Assembly: GCA_945866165.1 (NCBI GenBank)
Contig: CAMBGO010000073.1
Coordinates: forward strand, 1-9,652
Length of the DNA stretch: 9,652 nucleotides
Origin: Chitinophaga pinensis
GTDB lineage: Bacteria; Bacteroidota; Bacteroidia; Chitinophagales; Chitinophagaceae
Direction of reading: 5' to 3'
Shown piece by piece: positions 1 through 5,909 of this stretch; positions within the stretch are counted from its first letter, which is position 1, and each line of letters opens with the position of its first letter. The position numbers and the translations under genes were made by a program. The notes beneath the pieces are model-generated. The model was not told the origin of the DNA. It ran no database searches and was given only the letters and a program-made list of their open reading frames with translations.

Positions 1-864
1 GGTTGTTCCAGCAGGTTCCCATATTACATGGAAACGTATGGCATGCATTCTATTCATGGCAGGGCTACGGCTATTGCCAGTGGATTGAAAGCCACCCGAC
101 CTGAATTGAGTGTTTGGATTGTAACCGGTGATGGCGATTCATTGAGTATCGGTGGCAATCACACCATCCATTTGTTGCGCAGAAATTTTGATGTGAACAT
201 CATGCTTTTCAACAACCAAATTTATGGTTTAACAAAAGGACAATATTCTCCCACTTCTGAAGAGAATAAAGTAACTAAGTCAACTCCCTACGGAAGCCTT
301 GATCATCCTTTCAATCCGCTTGCCTTGGCCATGGGAGCCGATGCTACATTCATTGCTAGGAGCATGGACCGTGATCCGAAGCACATGCAAGAAATGCTTT
401 TGAGAAGCAATGCACACAGGGGATCATCTTTCTTAGAGATCTATCAGAACTGCAACATCTTTAATGATGCTGCTTTTGAAATTTTTACAGAGAAAGGATC
501 AAAGCCTGTTGAAACGTTGTTTCTTGAACAAGGAAAACCATTGCTGTTTGGCATAAACAAAGAGAAAGGTATTCGATTGGATGGGTTCAAGCCTGTTATT
601 GTTGATTTAACGGATGGTGTTTCTGCCAATGATTGCTGGATACATGATGAAAATGATTTTTATAAGGCCCAGATACTTGTGCGTATGTTTGAGGACCCAA
701 GCATTGAAGGGCATCTTCCAAGACCATTTGGTGTTTTCTATCAGACAGAGCGTGCTTGCTACGAAGAACTGCTTGAAATGCAGGTCCAGGAAGTGATTGC
801 AAAAAAAGGCAAGGGTGATTTGAACAAATTGATTCGGGGCAATGAAACATGGACAATACAATGA
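1..864 (+). CDS. korB: 2-oxoglutarate/2-oxoacid:ferredoxin oxidoreductase, beta subunit (5' end cut off by window)
   Basis: This is the thiamine-diphosphate-binding beta subunit of a 2-oxoacid:ferredoxin oxidoreductase, a cytoplasmic enzyme that oxidatively decarboxylates 2-oxoglutarate (or a related 2-oxoacid) to an acyl-CoA and reduces ferredoxin. The frame is open from base 1, so the ATG at 28 is internal: the codons before it read GCSSRFPYY, the usual KorB lead-in to METYGMHSIHGR. Numbering from the first visible codon, the ThDP/Mg motif GDGD is at 43-46 followed by SIGGNH, the paired Asn closing the ThDP motif are at 71-72 (FNNQIYGLTKGQ), and Cys2 and Cys151 (QNCNIFND) are likely 4Fe-4S ligands. 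287 residues are visible; roughly 60 N-terminal residues, including the CPGCG-type cysteines, should lie upstream. The alpha subunit korA is expected just before it. Substrate preference between 2-oxoglutarate and other 2-oxoacids cannot be settled from this part alone. Confidence 0.94.
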   Translation, partial: GCSSRFPYYMETYGMHSIHGRATAIASGLKATRPELSVWIVTGDGDSLSIGGNHTIHLLRRNFDVNIMLFNNQIYGLTKGQYSPTSEENKVTKSTPYGSLDHPFNPLALAMGADATFIARSMDRDPKHMQEMLLRSNAHRGSSFLEIYQNCNIFNDAAFEIFTEKGSKPVETLFLEQGKPLLFGINKEKGIRLDGFKPVIVDLTDGVSANDCWIHDENDFYKAQILVRMFEDPSIEGHLPRPFGVFYQTERACYEELLEMQVQEVIAKKGKGDLNKLIRGNETWTIQ

Positions 865-886
865 TTTCATAAGAACTCGGATAAAG

Positions 887-916
887 CGGATGGAATATTG
901 TTTCATCCGTTTTTTT
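887..916 (+). terminator. Rho-independent terminator after korB
   Basis: CGGATG (887-892) pairs perfectly with CATCCG (904-909) across an 11-base loop, and A/T pairs can extend inward with one mismatch (GAA against TTT). Seven T residues follow at 910-916. It begins 22 bases after the korB stop and ends 22 bases before the yciO start, so korB and yciO are probably separate transcripts. Confidence 0.75.
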
Positions 917-938
917 ATTTCCGACCTTTACTAAATAT

Positions 939-1544
939 ATGCTACTGACAATTCATCCTGATAATCCACAAGAAAGATTGATTAAGCAAGTAGCTGAATG
1001 CCTCTTGGATGGCGGAGTGATTATTTATCCAACTGATACGGTGTATGGATTTGGCTGTGATATTTTTCAGCCCAAAGCTGTTGAAAGAATTTGCAGAATT
1101 AAAGGAATTGATCCAATCAAGGCAAACCTCTCATTTGTATGCAGTGATTTATCTGATCTAAGTAAATATGCGCGCAATATCAACACGCCTCAGTATCGTT
1201 TTATTAAATCACACATACCAGGACCATTCACGTTTATTCTGCAAGCGAGTAAGGAAGTTCCTAAAATTTTAAAAAGTAAAAAAGATACAATTGGTTTGCG
1301 TGTTCCAGACCATCAAATTACACATGCTATTGCAGCAAAACTTGGACATCCGATTCTTAGTTCCTCCTTACCAGGTGAGATGGTCGAAGAATATACAGAT
1401 CCTGAAATGATTCATGAGAAATTCAGTAAGCTTGTCGACATTGTTATTGATGCCGGTATTGGCGGAATGCAATATTCTACCATTATTGATCTTACTGAAG
1501 ACCAGCCTGTTGTTGTTCGGCAGGGCATGGGGGTTGTTGAATGA
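939..1544 (+). CDS. yciO: YciO-like member of the TsaC/Sua5/YrdC family
   Basis: A 201-residue single-domain protein with the YrdC/Sua5 fold, the family that makes L-threonylcarbamoyl-AMP for the t6A modification of tRNA. It follows E. coli YciO, as I remember that protein, along its whole length: HPDNPQERLI at 6-15, the nucleotide-pocket segment YPTDTVYGFGCD at 30-41, ERICRIK at 49-55, GPFTFIL in the middle, TIGLRVP, a LSSSLPG loop, and the C-terminal VIDLT-x5-VVVRQG stretch. The canonical K-x-R and S-x-N tetrad of TsaC/Sua5 is incomplete: after Lys55 the sequence is GIDPIK with no Arg two residues on, and the SxN loop reads LSSSLPG without Asn. The cell's main t6A enzyme is therefore probably encoded elsewhere, and this one's own substrate is uncertain. 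There is no C-terminal Sua5 domain. No clear TAnnTTTG box was seen in the 74 bases upstream. Confidence 0.9.
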   Translation: MLLTIHPDNPQERLIKQVAECLLDGGVIIYPTDTVYGFGCDIFQPKAVERICRIKGIDPIKANLSFVCSDLSDLSKYARNINTPQYRFIKSHIPGPFTFILQASKEVPKILKSKKDTIGLRVPDHQITHAIAAKLGHPILSSSLPGEMVEEYTDPEMIHEKFSKLVDIVIDAGIGGMQYSTIIDLTEDQPVVVRQGMGVVE

Positions 1545-1564
1545 TAGAACAATTTTACTCGAAC

Positions 1565-2107
1565 TTATAATTTAGAATTCCGCTCTGATTTGAATTTATA
1601 AGGAATTAGTACTGAATTTGAAGGCAAACGCCAATGATCTGGGTCTTCATAATTGTAGGCAATATCTACTATGTTCAATAATGTGCTAACACTATCAGAT
1701 ATATTTTGAATTGCGTGACATATTTTCGGTGGAATTGATATCAACATCGGTCTTTTATACGACACGTTAAATTCATTTATCATGCCATATGTTGAAGAAT
1801 TTTCTCTTGGATCATAGAGCACAACTTTGATTGAGCCTGAGTTTACAAAAATTCTGTCGGTTGTGAATTCATGTATGTGCCAGTCAGAATACTCACCAGG
1901 GTTAATGGATACTTGAAAAATTTGGTCAACTGGGAGTGAGTCTATTTGCCATGAGGATCTCCATATTTCAGTGAGACTACCATTCGTTTTAATAACGTTT
2001 TTGATCTCTTTGGTTTTAACGCCATCAATGAGGGTTTGGTTAACAGGGTTCCAATCTGTTGTAATGCTCATTGTGTCTTTTATAAAACCTAGTTCTTTTA
2101 AGTTCAT
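1565..2107 (-). CDS. RmlC-like cupin, dTDP-4-dehydrorhamnose 3,5-epimerase family
   Basis: A 180-residue cupin related to dTDP-4-dehydrorhamnose 3,5-epimerase (RmlC), which epimerises dTDP-4-keto-6-deoxyglucose during deoxysugar synthesis in the cytoplasm. Visible landmarks: DGVKTKEIKNV (28-38); INPGEYSDWHIH (68-79) holding the cupin histidines His77 and His79; FVNSGSIKVVLYDPRENSSTYG (87-108, the epimerase 'DGxxxVVLYDxRxxSPTYG' strand pair); IPPKICH (125-131); and YNYEDPDHWRLP (151-162) followed by IPY. The WHIH site differs from the RGLHxQ site of classical RmlC, whereas the DxAYxYEDPDHWRLP ending belongs, from memory, to a distinct bacterial RmlC-like subfamily with no proven reaction. It lies 17 bases after the glycosyltransferase on the same strand and is probably co-transcribed, which fits sugar modification for a cell-surface glycan. 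GC is about 35% by hand count. rmlA, rmlB and rmlD are not in the window, so a full rhamnose pathway is not shown here. Confidence 0.83.
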   Translation of the reverse strand: MNLKELGFIKDTMSITTDWNPVNQTLIDGVKTKEIKNVIKTNGSLTEIWRSSWQIDSLPVDQIFQVSINPGEYSDWHIHEFTTDRIFVNSGSIKVVLYDPRENSSTYGMINEFNVSYKRPMLISIPPKICHAIQNISDSVSTLLNIVDIAYNYEDPDHWRLPSNSVLIPYKFKSERNSKL

Positions 2108-2124
2108 ATAGAAGTTTTTTAAAA

Positions 2125-3033
2125 TTATATTTTAGGAAGTCCTCTTATTTTTCTAAGATTATTTATGAAAGAACCCTTGCGTGGATTTTTAAGAAAAATA
2201 ATCACTTGGTCGAATGTCAAACCAAAAAAGTCCAAAGTATCGAAAATTAAATTTCTGATTATTGCCATTATGTGGTAAAGATTTTTACTATCCCTTTTTT
2301 TCAAAAATAAAAATTGATCATAATAGATCTCTTTTAAAAGCATATATGGACTAGTTTTAATTCTTTGAAAATAAAATTCGTTTTCTTTAAAGTCTCGATT
2401 TTTATATGAATTCTTTCTTGTGGCGGACTGGATAGCTATAATCGTAACCTCGTTAGCGATGCCTATTCTTTTGGTTTTTGATACCCTTAAAAGCCACTCT
2501 TGTGAGGGAACATTATTTATTTTTTTATAAAATTTCCAAGGTCCAAGTTCAATATGAAGTTCTTTTTTGAATAGCCATGTTGAAGCAGGAGAAAAATAGG
2601 TATTATCGTGAATATCGTTAGCTCTTAATCTAACCGGTATCAAGATGCCATTTACGGGAGCTGTGAAATGATGTGAATAAACAAGGTCATAGTTTCCAGC
2701 ATTTAATTTTTTATATAATAATTCAAGATGATTAGGAAACCAAAGGTCATCATGATTTAAAAATGCAATATATTTTCCTTTTGCTATTGAAACGCCTTGG
2801 TTGTTGGGTCCGGATTGCTCCCCAATATTTTTTTCAAGATTAATGAATCGAATTTTTTCATTTCTGAAACCATTAACTACTTCTTCGGTATCATCAGTAC
2901 AGCAATCTCCTACAACAATCAGTTCCCAATTGCTATAAGTTTGCATCAGGACTGTTTCTATACTGTATCTCAGCACATTGCTGCGATTGTATGTTGCAAT
3001 TACAACGGAAATAAGGTCATGCGAATCATGCAT
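2125..3033 (-). CDS. Family 2 glycosyltransferase (GT-A fold)
   Basis: A 302-residue inverting GT2 glycosyltransferase expected to transfer a nucleotide-sugar residue to a growing surface polysaccharide or lipid-linked glycan on the cytoplasmic face of the membrane. The N-terminal GT-A domain is clear: ISVVIATYNR (8-17), a QTYSNWELIVVGD stretch (31-43) continuing into CCTDDT, NIGEQSGPNNQG (69-80), KGKYIAFLNHDD (85-96) where LNHDD replaces the usual LDxDD metal motif, then LWFPNHLE. The last 130 or so residues are rich in Lys, Phe and Tyr and give no recognisable domain; no confident membrane span is seen. Donor and acceptor cannot be read from the sequence. The gene is strikingly AT-rich (277 G or C in 2101-3000, about 31%), unlike rnhB nearby (about 44%), which suggests transfer. 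A TAATTTTG box ends four bases before its ATG. Confidence 0.9.
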   Translation of the reverse strand: MHDSHDLISVVIATYNRSNVLRYSIETVLMQTYSNWELIVVGDCCTDDTEEVVNGFRNEKIRFINLEKNIGEQSGPNNQGVSIAKGKYIAFLNHDDLWFPNHLELLYKKLNAGNYDLVYSHHFTAPVNGILIPVRLRANDIHDNTYFSPASTWLFKKELHIELGPWKFYKKINNVPSQEWLLRVSKTKRIGIANEVTIIAIQSATRKNSYKNRDFKENEFYFQRIKTSPYMLLKEIYYDQFLFLKKRDSKNLYHIMAIIRNLIFDTLDFFGLTFDQVIIFLKNPRKGSFINNLRKIRGLPKI

Positions 3034-3037
3034 GACC

Positions 3038-3045
3038 CAAAATTA
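3038..3045 (-). promoter_or_regulatory. Possible -7 box of the glycosyltransferase gene
   Basis: Read on the minus strand this is TAATTTTG, a full match to the Bacteroidota -7 consensus TAnnTTTG. Its final G lies four bases before the ATG at 3033, so a transcript from it would be almost leaderless. The best upstream TTG is only 13 bases away, too close for a normal -33 element, so the match could be chance in AT-rich DNA. Confidence 0.35.
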
Positions 3046-3070
3046 GCCAAAGCAGGCTCAATTAGATGCG

Positions 3071-3089
3071 AAAAAATGGATTTTAATCC
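3071..3089 (-). terminator. Weak candidate terminator after the small basic exported protein
   Basis: On the minus strand GGAT pairs with ATCC across a TAAA loop, followed by one A and then six T. It begins 10 bases past the stop codon at 3100. The stem is only four base pairs and AT-closed, so efficiency is doubtful, but its position and T run fit a transcript end before the glycosyltransferase. Confidence 0.3.
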
Positions 3090-3099
3090 TTGACTTAAA

Positions 3100-3408
3100 C
3101 TACAATCGAAATCCAAGTGAGAGTCTTCCTCTTTTTCTATGAAGGTATGTATGCGCCAACGACCTTTTTAGTGCTTGTCTGCTTTTCATGATTCGCCTTT
3201 TTTCCAATGGTCCTATTCTCCCATCGTTTAGTCTGGCCATGCGTTTTTGTTTTTTCAATTTGTGTGCACGGTGTAGTACCCTCATTCCATCCATGGTTCT
3301 AATACCTCCTCTGTCATATCCCAATTGAATGGATTGAGCAGATGAATTCGATGAAACCATGGTTGCGAGCATGCTAAACACAACTATCAAGAGGATGTTA
3401 CTTTTCAT
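3100..3408 (-). CDS. Small, highly basic exported protein of unknown function
   Basis: A 102-residue protein I do not recognise. Residues 2-24 look like a Sec signal peptide: a Lys, a hydrophobic core NILLIVVFSMLATMV, then SSNSSAQ with likely cleavage near Ala24-Gln25. The predicted mature part of about 77 residues holds 23 Lys/Arg and 4 His against only 4 acidic residues, an extremely basic composition. The one motif-like element is NDGRIGPLEKRRI (61-73), resembling the short 'DGxLTPxExxxI' segments of small periplasmic proteins in other bacteria, followed by two basic helical-looking stretches. The end reads LSLGFRL. Possible roles include binding of outer-membrane lipid A, nucleic acid or another anionic partner in the periplasm; none is shown. 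It sits 91 bases after rnhB on the same strand. Signal peptide, composition and an uninterrupted frame argue that it is a real gene. Confidence 0.68.
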   Translation of the reverse strand: MKSNILLIVVFSMLATMVSSNSSAQSIQLGYDRGGIRTMDGMRVLHRAHKLKKQKRMARLNDGRIGPLEKRRIMKSRQALKRSLAHTYLHRKRGRLSLGFRL

Positions 3409-3499
3409 AAAAAAATATTAGGTGAACAATATACCCCATAGACCCGAATGAAAGGAGTTGGTTTAATGCGAATGCATCATTTTATGATTTTATTTGCAC

Positions 3500-4081
3500 T
3501 TAGGCAGGCTTGAATTGAAAGCTATTTCTGTGAAGGATGCACCTTCCATGTGCCTGTATCGCTTTTCTATGATCAGCTGTAGGGTACCCTTTGTTTTTGT
3601 TCCAGTTGTAGATTGGAAACTCAGCATGTGCCAATTGCATGAAGTCATCCCGATAGGTTTTAGCCAAAATACTCGCCGCTGCAATGGATGCATATTTCCC
3701 ATCGCCCTTAACGATGGTTTTATGCGGAATGTTTTCTACCGGCTTGAAGCGGTTGCCATCAACAACAATGAACTTCGGGATTAGCTTTAGTTCGCCAATT
3801 GCCAAATGCATGGCCTTGATGGATGCATTTAAGATATTGATTGAATCAATTTCAACTTGATTTACTGTTTGAACCGCCCATGCCAATGCTTCTTCTTGGA
3901 TGATTTCTCTTAACGCATAGCGTTGTTTTTCATTTAACTTTTTGGAGTCATTCAGAATTGGGTTTGAAAAATCTGCTGGGAGAACAACCGCAGCGGCAAA
4001 TACCGGTCCTGCCAAACAACCCCTTCCGGCTTCATCGCAACCGGCTTCCGGAAAGAGTTTCTGGTAAAAGGGTTCAAGCAT
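3500..4081 (-). CDS. rnhB: Ribonuclease HII
   Basis: A 193-residue cytoplasmic endonuclease that cuts the RNA strand of RNA-DNA hybrids and starts removal of single ribonucleotides misincorporated into DNA. Signature segments are present in order: AGCDEAGRGCLAGPV (13-27) with catalytic Asp16 and Glu17; NDSKKLNEKQR (44-54); VVDGNRF (106-112) with Asp108; KGDGKYASIAAASILAKTYRD (125-145) with Asp145; then GYPTADHR near the C-terminus. The full catalytic set Asp-Glu-Asp-Asp is intact and the length is normal. I chose the ATG at 4081; the frame also offers a TTG three codons upstream (4090), which adds only MHQ and is less likely. A TACTTTTG -7 box lies 28 bases upstream of the ATG, in the 69-base gap shared with the divergent ctaA. 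Confidence 0.96.
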   Translation of the reverse strand: MLEPFYQKLFPEAGCDEAGRGCLAGPVFAAAVVLPADFSNPILNDSKKLNEKQRYALREIIQEEALAWAVQTVNQVEIDSINILNASIKAMHLAIGELKLIPKFIVVDGNRFKPVENIPHKTIVKGDGKYASIAAASILAKTYRDDFMQLAHAEFPIYNWNKNKGYPTADHRKAIQAHGRCILHRNSFQFKPA

Positions 4082-4109
4082 CTGATGCAAAGTAGCAAGA
4101 AAAATTCAT

Positions 4110-4138
4110 CAAAAGTAGTTAAGGATGACAATGCGTAA
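4110..4138 (-). promoter_or_regulatory. Predicted rnhB promoter (Bacteroidota type)
   Basis: On the minus strand the -7 box TACTTTTG (4117 down to 4110) matches TAnnTTTG fully. A TTA at 4138-4136, 18 bases upstream, is a one-mismatch -33 element (consensus TTG). Transcription would begin about 4105-4103, giving an rnhB leader of some 22-24 bases. It overlaps the ctaA promoter on the other strand. Confidence 0.5.
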
Positions 4139-4146
4139 TACCTTTG
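4119..4146 (+). promoter_or_regulatory. Predicted ctaA promoter (Bacteroidota type), apparently leaderless
   Basis: TACCTTTG at 4139-4146 matches the -7 consensus TAnnTTTG, with TTA at 4119-4121 as a one-mismatch -33 element 17 bases upstream. The -7 box ends four bases before the ATG at 4151, so the transcript should start at or within a base or two of the start codon. No Shine-Dalgarno sequence fits between. Confidence 0.5.
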
Positions 4147-4150
4147 CAAG

Positions 4151-5197
4151 ATGAATCAAGAAGTTGGATCAAAACAGAAGTCCAATGCCATTGCAATATG
4201 GTTGTTAATTGGTGTTGGAATGATCATTGTGCAAGTGTTATTGGGTGGTATCACCAGGCTTACCGGATCGGGGTTGTCAATAACAGAATGGAAACCCTTG
4301 TTGGGTGCCCTACCACCGTTGAATGAACAGGATTGGCTGACGGCATTTGAACAGTATAAAACAATAGGTCAATACAAACACATCAACTTTGAGTTCACTT
4401 TGTCTGATTTCAAGTTCATTTATTTCTGGGAATGGTTTCACCGTGAATGGGCCCGCTTGATTGCATTGGTGTTTATCATTCCGTTTTGTTGGTTCTTATT
4501 AAAAAGAAAATTTCGCAAAGAGATGATCAATCCAATGATCATACTTTTTCTTCTTGGTGCCTTACAAGGATTGATAGGATGGATCATGGTGAAGAGTGGG
4601 TTGAATGATGAAAATCTTTATGTAAATCATATCAGACTTGCTATTCATTTTATTTCTGCACTTGGATTATTGTGTTATACTTTTTGGTTTTCGATGATGC
4701 TATTGGTTCCTGCAGATCAGCATGTCGAATCATCTTCATTAAAAAAATATACAATTATATTATTGGTTGTGTTGGTAGTTCAACTTGTCTTTGGTGCATT
4801 TATGGCAGGACTCAAAGCTGCTAATTTTGCTACTACCTGGCCTTCTATTAATGGTGAATTTATTCCTTCTTCATTAATGAATGACACGCTTGCCAACTTC
4901 AGCTATGATCCATTGGCAATGCATTTCATTCACCGCACATTGGCATATTGCCTAACAGCCTTCATCATTTTTTGGTATATTAAGGCAAAGAAAATTAACT
5001 CTGGAATGCTTTTTATAAAACAAAGATCATTGCCCTTGTTATTGGTTATCTTACAAGTACTGCTTGGAATTCTAACAGTGGTGTACGCAAATAGCAAAAC
5101 AGCATTATTGTGGTTTGGCGTTGCCCATCAATTCACAGGGATGATCTTATTGCTGGTTGTGGTGAGTCTTTTATATACTGTTAAATTTAAGAAGTAG
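4151..5197 (+). CDS. ctaA: Heme A synthase (CtaA/COX15 family)
   Basis: A 348-residue integral membrane protein that oxidises the C8 methyl of heme O to the formyl group of heme A, the cofactor of aa3-type cytochrome c oxidase. About eight membrane spans are visible, arranged as two similar halves. Signature segments: LGGITRLTGSGLSITEW (31-47) with PPL soon after; FWEWFHREWAR (92-102) with His97; LQGLIGWIMVKSGL (138-151); NHIRLAIH (159-166) with His166; then in the second half GAFMAGLKAANFATTWPSING (215-235), HFIHRTLAY (258-266) with His261, and VAHQFTG (324-330) with His326. All four conserved haem-ligand histidines are present. The long FEQY...FEFTLSDFK loop and the TTWPSING segment place it with the COX15-like (mitochondrial/alphaproteobacterial) type rather than the shorter Bacillus CtaA. 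cyoE (heme O synthase) and oxidase subunit genes are not in the window. Confidence 0.95.
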   Translation: MNQEVGSKQKSNAIAIWLLIGVGMIIVQVLLGGITRLTGSGLSITEWKPLLGALPPLNEQDWLTAFEQYKTIGQYKHINFEFTLSDFKFIYFWEWFHREWARLIALVFIIPFCWFLLKRKFRKEMINPMIILFLLGALQGLIGWIMVKSGLNDENLYVNHIRLAIHFISALGLLCYTFWFSMMLLVPADQHVESSSLKKYTIILLVVLVVQLVFGAFMAGLKAANFATTWPSINGEFIPSSLMNDTLANFSYDPLAMHFIHRTLAYCLTAFIIFWYIKAKKINSGMLFIKQRSLPLLLVILQVLLGILTVVYANSKTALLWFGVAHQFTGMILLLVVVSLLYTVKFKK

Positions 5198-5233
5198 CTT
5201 TCTAATTAATTTGAGCATCGAATAAAAAATATG

Positions 5234-5252
5234 ATTTAGCAATCTAAATTTT
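5234..5252 (+). terminator. Weak AT-rich hairpin between ctaA and the endonuclease
   Basis: ATTTAG (5234-5239) pairs perfectly with CTAAAT (5244-5249) across a CAAT loop, and the strand continues with TTT. It lies 37 bases after the ctaA stop and 12 bases before the next ATG. Only one G-C pair is present, so it may equally be a leader structure or chance. Confidence 0.22.
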
Positions 5253-5264
5253 CATGAAATCCGA

Positions 5265-5885
5265 ATGAAGCGTTTCATATATTTTTTTTCATTCCTTTTT
5301 ATTTTTGGAACCCAATTATTTGGACAGACTATCGATACTGTTGTAAATAAAGAAGTTTATCGTTCATATTATAATTTCAAGTTGAAGTCGCCTTTGTATG
5401 TAGTGTATTACTTATATAAAGGTGGTGGCGAGTGCTCCAGAAAAAAATTACGTTTTGTTAGTGAGTACAAGACAGCACTTAACAGTGATTATGTAAAAAG
5501 TGGTTATCAGCGGGGTCATCTTGTTAATGCAGAAGATTTTGCATTTGACTGTGAGAAGGAGCGTTGTACATTTTCATATTACAATTGTATTCCACAGCAT
5601 CCTAAATTAAATATGGGTTCATGGAAGAGTTGGGAAAATACAATCCGCAAAGAGAGCCAGCTTGATCGGCTTAAAATTTATACTGGTGGAATTTATGGGC
5701 AACAAAAAATTGGCAATGGGGTAGGTGTTCCCGACTATTGCTGGAAGATTGTATACAATACAAGAACGAAGTTGATTACGCATGCCCTACTTTTTCGAAA
5801 CGATTTAAGTCAGGCAGTTCAACGTATCACAATTTCACAGCTAAAACAGTTGCTTGGATATCAAGTTGATTTCAATGCATTGTGA
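5265..5885 (+). CDS. Exported DNA/RNA non-specific endonuclease (NucA/Serratia nuclease family)
   Basis: A 206-residue beta-beta-alpha-metal nuclease predicted to degrade DNA and RNA outside the cytoplasm. Residues 1-21 are a signal peptide: MKR, a Phe/Ile-rich core, then QLFGQ with likely cleavage near Gly20-Gln21. The family core follows: SGYQRGHLVNAEDF (79-92), where His85 is the expected general base and Arg83 is kept; YNCIPQHPKLNMGSWKSWE (106-124) with the Mg-ligand Asn116 and Glu124; YTGGIYG (139-145); and GVGVPDYCWKIVYN (152-165), the usual 'VPxxxWKVV' strand. The first residue of the DRGH box is Gln82 instead of Asp. Five Cys (57, 96, 101, 108, 159) could form disulfides in the exported form. 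The length is close to compact bacterial family members. No inhibitor gene is adjacent, consistent with toxicity being avoided by export. Likely uses are nutrient scavenging from extracellular nucleic acid or biofilm DNA turnover. It starts 67 bases after ctaA; a shared transcript is possible but not shown. Confidence 0.9.
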   Translation: MKRFIYFFSFLFIFGTQLFGQTIDTVVNKEVYRSYYNFKLKSPLYVVYYLYKGGGECSRKKLRFVSEYKTALNSDYVKSGYQRGHLVNAEDFAFDCEKERCTFSYYNCIPQHPKLNMGSWKSWENTIRKESQLDRLKIYTGGIYGQQKIGNGVGVPDYCWKIVYNTRTKLITHALLFRNDLSQAVQRITISQLKQLLGYQVDFNAL

Positions 5886-5909
5886 TAGATTACTATGACA
5901 ATTAAGTCA

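Noticed and set aside
801..808. A AAA AAA G slippery heptamer in frame near the korB 3' end
   Set aside because: A -1 shift would reach a stop after three codons and only trim the C-terminus. No stimulatory structure follows and the frame-0 product has normal length, so it is probably chance.
3409..3499. Intergenic hairpins (for example ATCAT-AAA-ATGAT) as an rnhB terminator or small RNA
   Set aside because: Stems are four to five A/T-rich pairs without a following T run or a recognisable promoter; nothing beyond chance is supported.
4082..4090. Extended rnhB start at a TTG codon, adding MHQ
   Set aside because: TTG is a rare start, the ATG at 4081 gives the usual RNase HII N-terminus, and the extra residues match nothing known of the family.
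3100..5885. Idea of a toxin-immunity or defence unit built from the nuclease and the small basic protein
   Set aside because: They are on opposite strands about 1.9 kb apart with rnhB and ctaA between. The nuclease is exported by a signal peptide, and the small protein is basic, unlike the usually acidic nuclease inhibitors.
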